Shown piece after piece: positions 16,657-25,515 of a stretch of DNA of 64,000 bases. Numbering within the stretch: position 1 is the first letter of the stretch; each line of letters begins with the position of its first letter. Both the position numbers and the translations under genes were made by a program. Source of the stretch: an uncultured Bacteroides sp. (GTDB lineage: Bacteria > Bacteroidota > Bacteroidia > Bacteroidales > UBA932); the NCBI GenBank assembly GCA_945874355.1, contig CAMCGB010000002.1:62001-126000 (forward strand), read 5' to 3'. The notes beneath the pieces are model-generated. The model had not been told where the DNA came from. It saw only the letters and a program-made list of their open reading frames with translations, and searched no databases.

Positions 16657-18789
16657 TCAGCTTATGCGGCTGAAATCTTCGATTTTGAATTTGTCTTTCT
16701 GCAGCTCGCGCCTGAGGGGATAATTCTCCGCGGAAGAAATTTCCGGGTCCCTTTCCAGCACTTTCGAAGCGTAGTCGCGGGCTCTCGAGAGTATGGCGGA
16801 GTCTTTGGAGAGCGAAGCTATGGACAGTCTGATCGGAAGTCCGCTCTGGGCTGTGCCTTCCAGGTCGCCAGGGCCCCTCATCCTCAAATCCTGCTCCGAC
16901 AGCTCGAACCCGTCCTGGGTCGAGCACATCAAATCTAGCCTGGATTGGGCTTCCTTGCCGGTTTTTTGGTCTTTAACCAATATGCACCAGGCCTCTTCGG
17001 CGCCGCGTCCGACTCTTCCCCGCAGCTGGTGCAGCTGGCTCAGGCCGAAGCGTTGCGCGCTCATTATCACCATCACCGAAGCGTTCGGCACATCCACACC
17101 TACTTCTATCACGGTGGTCGAGACCAGAATGTCCGCCCTTCCTGCGACGAAGGCTTCCATATTGAAACTCTTCTGCTCGTTGCTCTGCTGGCCGTGCACT
17201 ATGGCCACCTTGTAATCCGGCAGGGGAAATGCCGCCACTATGTCTTCATAGCCCTGCTCCAGATTCTTGATGTCCAGCTTCTCGCTTTCGAAAATCAGCG
17301 GATATACCACGAAGGCCTGGCGTCCGGCGGCTATCTGCTCGCGTATGAACTTGTACATAGCCTCTTTCCGGCTCTCGTCTATGCATATGGTCCTGACCGG
17401 TTTGCGCCCCGGAGGGAGCTCGTCTATCACGCTCACGTCCAGGTCTCCGTACAGAGTCATCGCCAGTGTGCGCGGGATGGGAGTCGCGGTCATCACAAGT
17501 ATGTGCGGGGCTATGCTGTTCTTCTTCCAGAGTTTAGAGCGTTGCTCCACTCCGAAGCGGTGCTGCTCGTCCACTATGGCAAGTCCGAGGTTTTTCCAGA
17601 CGACACAGTCTTCCAGCAGGGCGTGGGTGCCGATAAGAATATCTATGCTGCCGTCCAGAATCCCGGCCAGGGCTTCCCTGCGCTCTGGGCCGGAGCTGCT
17701 TCCGGTAAGCAGGGCGCAGCGCGAACCTGTAGGGGCAAGGAACTTGGATACGCTTACAAAGTGCTGATGGGCAAGCACTTCGGTCGGAGCCAGAATGCAG
17801 CTTTGATAGCCGTTGCCTTTGGCGAGCAGGCAGCAGAGCACGGCGACAAGAGTCTTGCCCGAGCCTACATCTCCCTGAAGAAGCCGGTTCATCTGTTTGC
17901 CGCTCATCAAATCGGCGCGGATCTCCTTGATGACCCTCTGCTGGGCGGAAGTCAGACTGTAGGGGAGGGCCTTGTAGCAAGCGTTGAAATCCTCCCCGAC
18001 ACGGGGCATCAGAAAGCCTTTTGAGCCCCTCGAGCGCACATATTTCTGCTTCAGGAGCGAGAGCTGGAGAAGGAAGAGCTCCTCGAACTTGAGCCTGTAA
18101 CGGGCCTGCTCCAGGCAGGCATTGTCTTTGGGAAAATGTATATCATAGAGGGCCTTCCGAAGAGGCACCAGAGAGTTGTCCCTCAGAACATAATCGGGAA
18201 GGGTCTCCTGAACTTCCCTCAGGCACAGGGAAAGCGCGGCACCCACGGCCCTGCTCATCAGTTTGGTCGTGACCCCACTGTTTTTCAGCGCTTCGGTACT
18301 CGGATATACTCCGCTGAGCCCGCTTGGAGCACTGCTCTCCTGAGGCTTATCTACCTCAGGATGAACCATATTCAACCTGCCGTTGAATTCCGATACCTTG
18401 CCGAAAAAGATGTATTCCGAGCCTGGAGAGAGTCTTTCCCAGTTCCATTTGATGCCCTTGAAAAAGACCATCTCCATTCTCGCGCTGCTGTCTTCCACTA
18501 TAACGCTCAGCCTTGAGGCGCGCCTCAGTTCCGACACTCCTTTCCCGGGGTCAATCACTTCGCCGCCTTTGGCATACAAGTTCCTGCTCACGACCTTTGC
18601 CCTTATCTGCACCATACTCTCCCCGCTGACCTGGGCGATGGGATAGATGCCGCTCCGGTCTATGTAGCGGTAGGGGTAAAGGTGGATAAGGTCCGAAAGG
18701 CTCTCTATGCCGAGCTCCTTCTGGAGAAGAGCCGCCCTCTTCGGACCCATCCCGGGAAGATACTGTATGCTGCCCTCAAGCTCTGCCAT
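16657..18789 (-). CDS. recG: ATP-dependent DNA helicase RecG
   Basis: 710 residues, close to the family norm. An N-terminal wedge/OB region (GSIQYLPGMGPKRAALLQKE, then YPYRYIDRSGIYPI) precedes the helicase core with Walker A GDVGSGKTLVAV, the DEQHRFG box, a TATPIPRTLAMT motif and QLRGRVGRG in the second RecA-like lobe. RecG remodels stalled replication forks and branch-migrates Holliday junctions. It lies between the GH2 gene (6 bases upstream) and the S9 peptidase gene in the same direction. Confidence 0.98.
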   Translation of the reverse strand: MAELEGSIQYLPGMGPKRAALLQKELGIESLSDLIHLYPYRYIDRSGIYPIAQVSGESMVQIRAKVVSRNLYAKGGEVIDPGKGVSELRRASRLSVIVEDSSARMEMVFFKGIKWNWERLSPGSEYIFFGKVSEFNGRLNMVHPEVDKPQESSAPSGLSGVYPSTEALKNSGVTTKLMSRAVGAALSLCLREVQETLPDYVLRDNSLVPLRKALYDIHFPKDNACLEQARYRLKFEELFLLQLSLLKQKYVRSRGSKGFLMPRVGEDFNACYKALPYSLTSAQQRVIKEIRADLMSGKQMNRLLQGDVGSGKTLVAVLCCLLAKGNGYQSCILAPTEVLAHQHFVSVSKFLAPTGSRCALLTGSSSGPERREALAGILDGSIDILIGTHALLEDCVVWKNLGLAIVDEQHRFGVEQRSKLWKKNSIAPHILVMTATPIPRTLAMTLYGDLDVSVIDELPPGRKPVRTICIDESRKEAMYKFIREQIAAGRQAFVVYPLIFESEKLDIKNLEQGYEDIVAAFPLPDYKVAIVHGQQSNEQKSFNMEAFVAGRADILVSTTVIEVGVDVPNASVMVIMSAQRFGLSQLHQLRGRVGRGAEEAWCILVKDQKTGKEAQSRLDLMCSTQDGFELSEQDLRMRGPGDLEGTAQSGLPIRLSIASLSKDSAILSRARDYASKVLERDPEISSAENYPLRRELQKDKFKIEDFSRIS

Positions 18790-18795
18790 AAATGT

Positions 18796-21519
18796 TTAGT
18801 TTGTAAGAGAAATCACCATGCTGCCGCAGAAGGGAGCATCTTCCCTGCATCTCAAAAGAGGGAAGGGACTGGCAGCTTTGCGGCCCTTTTCCGGTCTGCT
18901 GACCACTTCAGGACAGATGAGCAGAGCGTTGCTGTTCTGTATGTTCTCGATTCTGATATAGCAGTCCGACTGAATCTCGAAACTGCCTTCCCACAGCTCG
19001 CAGTAAGTCTTTTCGGCCTTTCTGATACCTTCTTTATAGGTCCATAGCCCGAAATAAGCAGCGGCATCCTTGTTGGGATAGCAGTCCACATCCCCAAGCC
19101 CTACATATTCTATGCTCTTGAACTGGTCAGAGGGTAGTGAAAGTCCATAGCAGGGAATCCAGCTCAGCTGCAGCTCGGGCAGGATACTATAGTCTATGCG
19201 GGCTTCATTGCCGCGTAGGCGAATCTCGTAGCTGGCGGTAAAACTGTTCAGGGAGTCTATGATATAGCGGTTCTCAATGTTCAGGACCGTATCCCTACCC
19301 TCAATCTGCTCCTCGCCTCGAAGGTTCTGCACCGAGAAGGAGTTGAAATTCACGCTTCTCAGAACCTGCTTTTCCTCCTTTGAGTACATCATCTGCTCGG
19401 TGTCGTCCAGATTATGCCAGATAAAAGGTTTCAGTGAAGAAATTATTTTCCTGAGGTCCACTTCGGAGCGGACAGGGGCAGCCTCTTTCTGCTTTCTTTC
19501 CAGACTGACGCTTCTACAGTCGATTTCGCTTCCGTCAGGGCGCAGGAACCTCAGTACTATGTAGTCGGCTTTCGCTCCCTCGGGCTTTCTTGTCTTGAGC
19601 TTGAGGACTGCGCCGGAGTGCGGGCGGGCCTGCAGGCGCTCTTCACCTTCGAGCACAACTTCGCTGTCGCAGTACTGCTGCCAAACTATGCGGACTGTGC
19701 TTAAATCGGTGAAATCGAAGTCGTTACGCACGGGGATGCGCACCTTGCCGAATCTTCTTTTGACGCTCTGCACCTCAGGATAAACCGGGGCATAAACAGC
19801 CTTGACCTCCTGAAGGTCCCGGGAGTCAGTATTGCGGTACGAATCCACCACTCCGTCCCAGCCTTCCGGAGAAAGCCTCAGATAAGGGTCGTCGGACAGA
19901 GAGCTTTGCTTCTCAGGTTTTACAGGGGTCTTGATGCCCTGGTCCTGCCACATCCACACGGCTCCTCCCGCCCCCTGGGGATATTTTGTAATGGCTTTCC
20001 ATCTGGCCTGCAAGCCACCGGTTGCGTTAGTTCCGTAAGCGTGGGTGTATTCTGTCGTAACCATAGGGCGGTCTGCGTCCTTGAGCAGATTTTCGTAGTC
20101 CTGGGGCTGCCAGTAATGGGGTGCAAGAATGTCGAACTCCTCGCTCAACCACTCTTCGGCCCTCCAGGGCATGGCCACAGGTCTTGTCGGGTCAAGCGCC
20201 TTGACAAGCTGGGCTGCAGTGCTGTGGATGGCTGTATAGGGGTCCTCGTTCCCTATGGTCCAGAAGATTACGCTGGGATTGTTGCGGTCCCTGATGACAG
20301 TCTCGTAGGCCCGCTGCAGAACTCCGGTGGCGTATGAAGGGTCCCTGAAATGGCTGTCTCCGCCGCCCATCTCCACTTCGTCGCTCAGATACATTCCCAA
20401 CGAGTCGCAAAGGTCTATGAATCCCTTTGCCGGAGGATAGTGGGCGCAGCGGACATAATTGATGTTGGCCTGCTTCATCTTCAGGATGTCTTCCAGCCAG
20501 TGTTCGCGACGCGTGGCCCTGCCCACATCCGGGTGCTCTTCGTGGCGGTTCACTCCTCTGAGTTTCACTCCCGTTCCGTTCACTTTCAGAACTCCGTCCT
20601 CAATCCTTATCTCGCGGAATCCTACATTGACCCTGCGTGTCTGCACTGTTTCTCCGCCTTCCAGAAGCTCGATTGAAAGAGAGTACAGATACGGGTCTTC
20701 GGCATTCCATTGGCGAGGCGAGCGTATTTTGAACTTCTGATTGATTTTCTTGTCCGTAGCATCCTGACCTTCAACCTCTTCGGTATGATTCAGAACAATC
20801 TTCCCTTCGGCATCAGAGAGGGTGTAGCGCAGCTGATAACTTTCAGAAGGGCTGGGGAAATTGCCTGCCACCTTGCTTTTGTGGCTGTCGCACACTACGG
20901 TGCTGACTTCAAGCGTGGCGTCGCGGTACGAGCGGTCGAAGACCGTTCTTACAGAGCTCTCCTCCATCCATCTTTTCTGAGGCATAGCCTCCAGCCATAC
21001 ACTTTGGTAGATGCCGCCAAGGGTCCAGTCGTCGTGGGTGTCGAACTTGTAGTACCTTCCTGTCTGCGACACCCTGACTTCCAGAATGTTCTCTCCTTCT
21101 GAAAGGAAAGGGGTTACATCGTAGGCAAAGGAAGTGTATCCGCTGTCGTGCTCCCCGAGAAAGTGGGAGTTCAGGCTAGGGTAGGCAGTGTTCCAGACTC
21201 CGTCAAAATGCAGGAGCACCCTTTTGCCGCTGAACTCTTCGGGCAGGGTGAAGGTCGTGCGGTAGAAACCCTCAGAAGCCTTGTTGTCCTTGAAGCCCCG
21301 GTACACGGGCTCCTCCCATCCGAGGACTGCCCAGTTGGACGGAACCGGAATCGTGCCTTCGTAGCGTTCAGGAACGGGGGCGCCGCTTTTTCTGAGCGCG
21401 AACTCCCACTCTCCGTCCAGGCTTTTGGTCTGGGCGCCCAGATGCAGGGAGCATACTGAAGCGAGCAGCGTCAGCAGACTCAGCCTCAGAAACGGTGTTG
21501 TAAACTGTTTTGTGGTCAT
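18796..21519 (-). CDS. Glycoside hydrolase family 2 (beta-galactosidase-like), exported
   Basis: 907 residues with a signal peptide (MTTKQFTTPFLRLSLLTLLA, cleavage near HLGAQT). The GH2 order is clear: a jelly-roll sugar-binding domain (SLDGEWEFALRKSG, PVPSNWAVLGWEEPVYRG), immunoglobulin-like domain, TIM barrel with the acid/base Glu in WTIGNEDPY and the nucleophile Glu in TEYTHAYG, then C-terminal beta-sandwich domains. VNRHEEHPDVGRA is the usual GH2 block. It most likely removes terminal beta-linked galactose or a related sugar in the periplasm. No SusC/SusD genes are nearby. Confidence 0.92.
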   Translation of the reverse strand: MTTKQFTTPFLRLSLLTLLASVCSLHLGAQTKSLDGEWEFALRKSGAPVPERYEGTIPVPSNWAVLGWEEPVYRGFKDNKASEGFYRTTFTLPEEFSGKRVLLHFDGVWNTAYPSLNSHFLGEHDSGYTSFAYDVTPFLSEGENILEVRVSQTGRYYKFDTHDDWTLGGIYQSVWLEAMPQKRWMEESSVRTVFDRSYRDATLEVSTVVCDSHKSKVAGNFPSPSESYQLRYTLSDAEGKIVLNHTEEVEGQDATDKKINQKFKIRSPRQWNAEDPYLYSLSIELLEGGETVQTRRVNVGFREIRIEDGVLKVNGTGVKLRGVNRHEEHPDVGRATRREHWLEDILKMKQANINYVRCAHYPPAKGFIDLCDSLGMYLSDEVEMGGGDSHFRDPSYATGVLQRAYETVIRDRNNPSVIFWTIGNEDPYTAIHSTAAQLVKALDPTRPVAMPWRAEEWLSEEFDILAPHYWQPQDYENLLKDADRPMVTTEYTHAYGTNATGGLQARWKAITKYPQGAGGAVWMWQDQGIKTPVKPEKQSSLSDDPYLRLSPEGWDGVVDSYRNTDSRDLQEVKAVYAPVYPEVQSVKRRFGKVRIPVRNDFDFTDLSTVRIVWQQYCDSEVVLEGEERLQARPHSGAVLKLKTRKPEGAKADYIVLRFLRPDGSEIDCRSVSLERKQKEAAPVRSEVDLRKIISSLKPFIWHNLDDTEQMMYSKEEKQVLRSVNFNSFSVQNLRGEEQIEGRDTVLNIENRYIIDSLNSFTASYEIRLRGNEARIDYSILPELQLSWIPCYGLSLPSDQFKSIEYVGLGDVDCYPNKDAAAYFGLWTYKEGIRKAEKTYCELWEGSFEIQSDCYIRIENIQNSNALLICPEVVSRPEKGRKAASPFPLLRCREDAPFCGSMVISLTN

Positions 21520-21543
21520 TGTGGTATGTTTTGGTAATTGTGT

Positions 21544-23172
21544 CTATCTGCTGCCCCCTCCGAAGCCTCCGCCGCTGAAGCCTCCGCCGCCTCCGAAGGA
21601 AGTGCTGCCGCCAAGACCTTTGGATGCCTGGGCCTGGGCGTAGGAAGCCGCAGTATTGGTAATCGAACGGGAGAGCATACGGCTGCGCCAAAGCACCTGG
21701 TCGAGAGTATCGAAGTCGTAACTGGTGGCCTGCTCCAGAAGGGTAGGGTTGATGTCGTGAAGCTGCTTTGCCACCTCGGACGCGATACCATAAAGGGCGG
21801 CATATACAAGGTACTCCCGCCAAAGCTCCGCCTGCTCGCTGCCGCGCTCGGAAATAAGCGTGAAGTCCTTGAGGAACATCCTGAATCCCAGAAGATTACG
21901 TGCCTGCAGCTGGGCTTCGGGGCTGTATTTGCCGCCGCGCAACTCTCCGCTTTGAGCCATCAGCAGCTTGCCTCTCTGAGCGCAATCCTGAGCCCAGTCG
22001 GAGACCTGTTTCTGGTGCGAAGAAGACCATCTTGAGAACTCTTTGTCCTGGAGCACGCGGTCCTCTCCGCTTGCGCGCAGCATCATATCGTAAAGATTTG
22101 AAGCAAGTCTGTCGGAGCCGTCCGGAGTCCTGTCGGTAAATGCGAGGTCAACTCTGTCGCCTTTCTTGACGACGTTCAGCTCTCCGTTATATATCATTCT
22201 GAGTATCAGCGCTCCGGCAAGCGAGCTTCCCTTCTTGTCTTCTCCCAGCTGCTTGAGGGTGTAGTACGACTTGGCAAGGTCCGAAGAGAAGGGGATGTCG
22301 CGGCACCAGCCTATCTCGGAGTCCTTTACTCCGAGTATGCTCTTGCGGTGCATCTTGACTGCGAAACGGGTAAGGCAGAAAACACCTGCAATAATGGCCA
22401 GAAAGCCGAGAAGCACTCCGAGAAACGAGTCATCCTCCTCGTCGGAAGAATAGCTCGAGCCCTCGAGGGCAGTCTCCAGCACATCATCAAAACTCCTGTC
22501 CTGCACGCTGGGGGAGTGGAACATCCCCTTGTCGAAGCGGAGCAGGGCGATAACGCTCGAACGCGATGAGAAGCGGGACGAGCTGCGGTACTCTACGCTC
22601 CCGTTCTCTTCGTTGAAAAGGCAATCCCCTTCGAATCCGAAGCCCCAGGCCCTGGTGTTCGATGTCGTGAGAGCTACTTCCGATGCGCGGATGCTGACGC
22701 TCACCCTTTCTGGTTCGGCGCTGAGTCCGGGACTGACCAGCTGCAGATGCAGGCAGTCGTAGTCCTGAAGGCTCTTTACGGCGTTGGTCATAGTGTACTG
22801 CACATCGAAGATATGGTCCCCGTAGGAGCCGACGCCCCAGCAGAGCTCCACGCCATCACTTTTATGGACTATCCCGCACGTGCGCGCCTTCTGCTCCAGC
22901 GACTTGTCTATATCCCACTCGCCCACATAGCGGAACTGCCCGCCATTCTCGCTGACGCTCAGAGTAGGTATGCGTATGTCGCCCAGATTGCGACGCACCA
23001 GATACCATTCAGTACCCGAGTCGACTCTTACATCCCAGCGTTCGCAGACCGTCGCGCTGCCGTCGGGATTGAGGGTGAGAACAATGTCAATCTCCCTTAT
23101 GCGGCCATCGGAAGCAAAGGCGGCAAGAGTAAATGTCAATGCCGCCAGAAAGCTGATTATCAGCCGTTTCAT
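21544..23172 (-). CDS. DUF2207 membrane protein with Gly-rich tail
   Basis: 542 residues. A signal peptide (residues 1-20) is followed by an extracytoplasmic DUF2207 domain (REIDIVLTLNPDGSATVCERWDV), a membrane segment around residues 250-275 (GFLAIIAGVFCLTRFAV), a cytoplasmic or soluble region, and a tail GGGGGFSGGGFGGGSR. This is the usual plan of the YciQ-like family found next to LemA genes. Here the lemA gene lies 4 bases upstream, which supports a shared membrane-associated role. Biochemical function is unknown. Confidence 0.88.
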   Translation of the reverse strand: MKRLIISFLAALTFTLAAFASDGRIREIDIVLTLNPDGSATVCERWDVRVDSGTEWYLVRRNLGDIRIPTLSVSENGGQFRYVGEWDIDKSLEQKARTCGIVHKSDGVELCWGVGSYGDHIFDVQYTMTNAVKSLQDYDCLHLQLVSPGLSAEPERVSVSIRASEVALTTSNTRAWGFGFEGDCLFNEENGSVEYRSSSRFSSRSSVIALLRFDKGMFHSPSVQDRSFDDVLETALEGSSYSSDEEDDSFLGVLLGFLAIIAGVFCLTRFAVKMHRKSILGVKDSEIGWCRDIPFSSDLAKSYYTLKQLGEDKKGSSLAGALILRMIYNGELNVVKKGDRVDLAFTDRTPDGSDRLASNLYDMMLRASGEDRVLQDKEFSRWSSSHQKQVSDWAQDCAQRGKLLMAQSGELRGGKYSPEAQLQARNLLGFRMFLKDFTLISERGSEQAELWREYLVYAALYGIASEVAKQLHDINPTLLEQATSYDFDTLDQVLWRSRMLSRSITNTAASYAQAQASKGLGGSTSFGGGGGFSGGGFGGGSR

Positions 23173-23176
23173 CTGA

Positions 23177-23728
23177 CTAAATCTCGATAGGAGGCATCTC
23201 TGTCTTTCCCTCGGGCTCCTTGAGATATTCCCTTTCGCTGAAGCGGAAAGCCGAAGCTACGATGGAGTCGGGGAACTGCCGCACAATCCTGTTGTACTTG
23301 GTGACGGTGTCGTTGAACACCATACGGCTGGTGCGGACCTGGTTCTCATAGCTGTTCAGGCTGTCCATCGTCTTGGCATAGGTCTGGCTTGCCTTGAGGT
23401 CGGGATACTGCTCGGCCACCAGTCTGATTCTGGCTGCGGCTGCGCTCAGGGCTTCCTCCTGGCTGTTGACCTCGGAGACATTGCTGCTGCGGGTAATCTC
23501 CCTTCTTTTTTCTATTACGTCGCTAAGCGTCTTGTACTCGTGCTCGTTGTAGGACTTTGTCAGTTTCACAAGAGAGCTGATGGCATCCCAACGGCTGTTC
23601 TGCTGGACTCCGATCTGACTCATTGAGTTCTTGCAGAGTTCGTCTGCCGAAACGAGTTTGCGCTGAACGCTGATAAACCACAAAACAAGGAGTGCAACTA
23701 ATGCAATGATGATTAAAAGTGCTGTCAT
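23177..23728 (-). CDS. lemA: LemA family protein
   Basis: 183 residues with an N-terminal membrane anchor (residues 3-20) and a long helical body. The LemA signature ISVQRKLVSADELCKNSMSQ leads into IGVQQNSRWDAISSLVKLTKSY and later YNRIVRQFPDSIVASAFRF. The function of the family is not established. It is followed by the DUF2207 gene 4 bases later, a pairing seen in many bacteria. Confidence 0.93.
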   Translation of the reverse strand: MTALLIIIALVALLVLWFISVQRKLVSADELCKNSMSQIGVQQNSRWDAISSLVKLTKSYNEHEYKTLSDVIEKRREITRSSNVSEVNSQEEALSAAAARIRLVAEQYPDLKASQTYAKTMDSLNSYENQVRTSRMVFNDTVTKYNRIVRQFPDSIVASAFRFSEREYLKEPEGKTEMPPIEI

Positions 23729-23744
23729 TTCTGAATAATTTTTT

Positions 23745-23752
23745 CAAATTTA
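23745..23752 (-). promoter_or_regulatory. Promoter -7 element for the lemA operon
   Basis: TAAATTTG on minus, 16 bases before the lemA ATG at 23728. It may drive the seven-gene run down to 12839. Confidence 0.5.
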
Positions 23753-23765
23753 GCAAATTATACAA

Positions 23766-23802
23766 GAAAAAGAAATACCCGCAGGCCGATCTGGTCTGCG
23801 GG
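23766..23802 (-). terminator. Intrinsic terminator after pckA
   Basis: CCCGCAG (23778-23784) pairs with CTGCGGG (23796-23802). On the minus strand the stem is followed by a T-rich tract. Confidence 0.8.
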
Positions 23803-23823
23803 CATTATCGTGTAAGCGAAAGA

Positions 23824-25428
23824 CTAGAGCTTCGGACCGGCCTCTACGAGAGCCTTGCCTGCCTCATTGTCCTCATACTTGTGGAAGTTCTTGATGAACC
23901 TTCCGGCGAGATCCCTTGCCTTCTCGTCCCAGATAGCGGGATCTGAGTAGGTGTCGCGGGGATCGAGGATGCCGGTGTCAACTCCTGCAAGAACGGTAGG
24001 TACTTCGAAGTTGAAGTAAGGGATGGTCTTGGTGGGAGCCTTGTCGATTGAACCGTCGAGAATGGCGTCGATGATTCCGCGGGTGTCGCGGATGGAGATT
24101 CTCTTGCCGGTTCCGTTCCATCCGGTGTTTACAAGGTAAGCCTTGGCACCGCTCTTCTCCATTCTCTTCACAAGCTCCTCAGCGTACTTGGTAGGGTGGA
24201 GCTCAAGGAAGGCCTGGCCGAAGCAGGCAGAGAAGGTAGGAGTAGGCTCGGTAATACCGCGCTCAGTACCTGCAAGCTTTGCGGTGAATCCTGAGAGGAA
24301 GTAGTACTTGGTCTGCTCGGGGGTAAGGATGGATACGGGAGGAAGAACTCCGAACGCATCTGCAGAGAGGAAGATGACCTGCTTTGCTGCAGGGCCCTGG
24401 GATGCAGGACGTACAATCTTGTTGATGTGATAGATAGGGTAAGACACGCGGGTGTTCTCGGTCACGCTCTTGTCGTTGAAGTCGATCGTTCCGTTCTCGT
24501 CGACGGTAACATTCTCGAGAAGGGCGTCGCGGCGGATGGCGTTGTAGATATCCGGCTCAGACTCCTTGTCGAGCTTGATGACCTTAGCGTAGCAGCCGCC
24601 TTCGAAGTTGAACACTCCCTCGTCGTCCCAGCCGTGCTCGTCATCACCGATAAGCAGACGCTTGGGGTCGGTGGAAAGGGTGGTCTTGCCGGTGCCAGAA
24701 AGTCCGAAGAAGATGGCGGTGTTCTCGCCGTTCATATCGGTGTTGGCAGAGCAGTGCATAGAAGCGATGCCCTTGAGGGGAAGGTAGTAGTTCATCATTG
24801 AGAACAGACCCTTCTTCATCTCACCGCCGTACCAGGTGTTGAGGATAACCTGCTCCTTGCTGGTCACGTTGAAAGCGACAGCGGTGTCGGAGCGGAGTCC
24901 GAGCTCCTCGTAGTTCTCGACCTTGGCCTTTGAAGCGCAGTAAACAACGAAGTCAGGCTCCTGGTCGAACTCGGCCTGGTTCTGGGGACGGATGAACATA
25001 TTGGTCACGAAGTGAGCCTGCCAGGCCACCTCCATGATGAAGCGTACCTTCATACGGGTGTCCTTGTGGGTGCCGCAGAAACCGTCGACTACGAAGAGCC
25101 TCTTGCCTGAAAGCTCCTTGGTGGCGATGTTCTTGAGCTCCTTCCAAGCCTTCTCGGAGAGCTCGTGGTTATCGTTGGGATACTCCGGAGTGTTCCACCA
25201 TACGGTGTCCTTGGAGTTCTTGTCCATAACGATGTATTTGTCCTTGGGAGAACGGCCGGTATAAACACCGGTCATCACATTGATAGCGCCCAGCTCGGTC
25301 ACCTGACCTTTGTCGTAGCCTTCGAGTCCGGGTTTGGTCTCTTCGTTGTAGAGTACCTCATAGGTAGGATTGTAAAGGATCTCGGTGGTTCCTTTAATTC
25401 CATACTTGCTTAAATCAATTTTAGCCAT
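23824..25428 (-). CDS. pckA: Phosphoenolpyruvate carboxykinase (ATP)
   Basis: 534 residues from the ATG at 25428 ([20 protein letters not shown]); an extension to 25473 has no homology-like content. The ATP-binding kinase motif [11 protein letters not shown] and the metal motif [20 protein letters not shown] identify the ATP-type enzyme. It interconverts oxaloacetate + ATP with phosphoenolpyruvate + CO2 + ADP. In gut Bacteroidales it usually runs toward oxaloacetate, feeding succinate and propionate formation and conserving ATP (family knowledge). It has its own promoter and terminator, so it is monocistronic. Confidence 0.98.
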   Translation of the reverse strand: MAKIDLSKYGIKGTTEILYNPTYEVLYNEETKPGLEGYDKGQVTELGAINVMTGVYTGRSPKDKYIVMDKNSKDTVWWNTPEYPNDNHELSEKAWKELKNIATKELSGKRLFVVDGFCGTHKDTRMKVRFIMEVAWQAHFVTNMFIRPQNQAEFDQEPDFVVYCASKAKVENYEELGLRSDTAVAFNVTSKEQVILNTWYGGEMKKGLFSMMNYYLPLKGIASMHCSANTDMNGENTAIFFGLSGTGKTTLSTDPKRLLIGDDEHGWDDEGVFNFEGGCYAKVIKLDKESEPDIYNAIRRDALLENVTVDENGTIDFNDKSVTENTRVSYPIYHINKIVRPASQGPAAKQVIFLSADAFGVLPPVSILTPEQTKYYFLSGFTAKLAGTERGITEPTPTFSACFGQAFLELHPTKYAEELVKRMEKSGAKAYLVNTGWNGTGKRISIRDTRGIIDAILDGSIDKAPTKTIPYFNFEVPTVLAGVDTGILDPRDTYSDPAIWDEKARDLAGRFIKNFHKYEDNEAGKALVEAGPKL

Positions 25429-25483
25429 AGTACGTATTGTATCAATAAATCTTTGTTCTTTTTGTGTCTGCAAAAATCGCGCG

Positions 25484-25515
25484 CAAATTTAGGAATTATT
25501 TGTCATTTTTCCAAT
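25484..25515 (-). promoter_or_regulatory. Promoter for pckA
   Basis: ATTG (25515-25512), a 20-base spacer and TAAATTTG (25491-25484) on minus. It overlaps the 3' end of the upstream DUF4450-like gene (stop at 25503). Leader is about 50 bases. Confidence 0.65.

Noticed and set aside
16945..18024. A 359-codon plus-strand frame
   Set aside because: Antisense to recG, whose helicase motifs are unambiguous.
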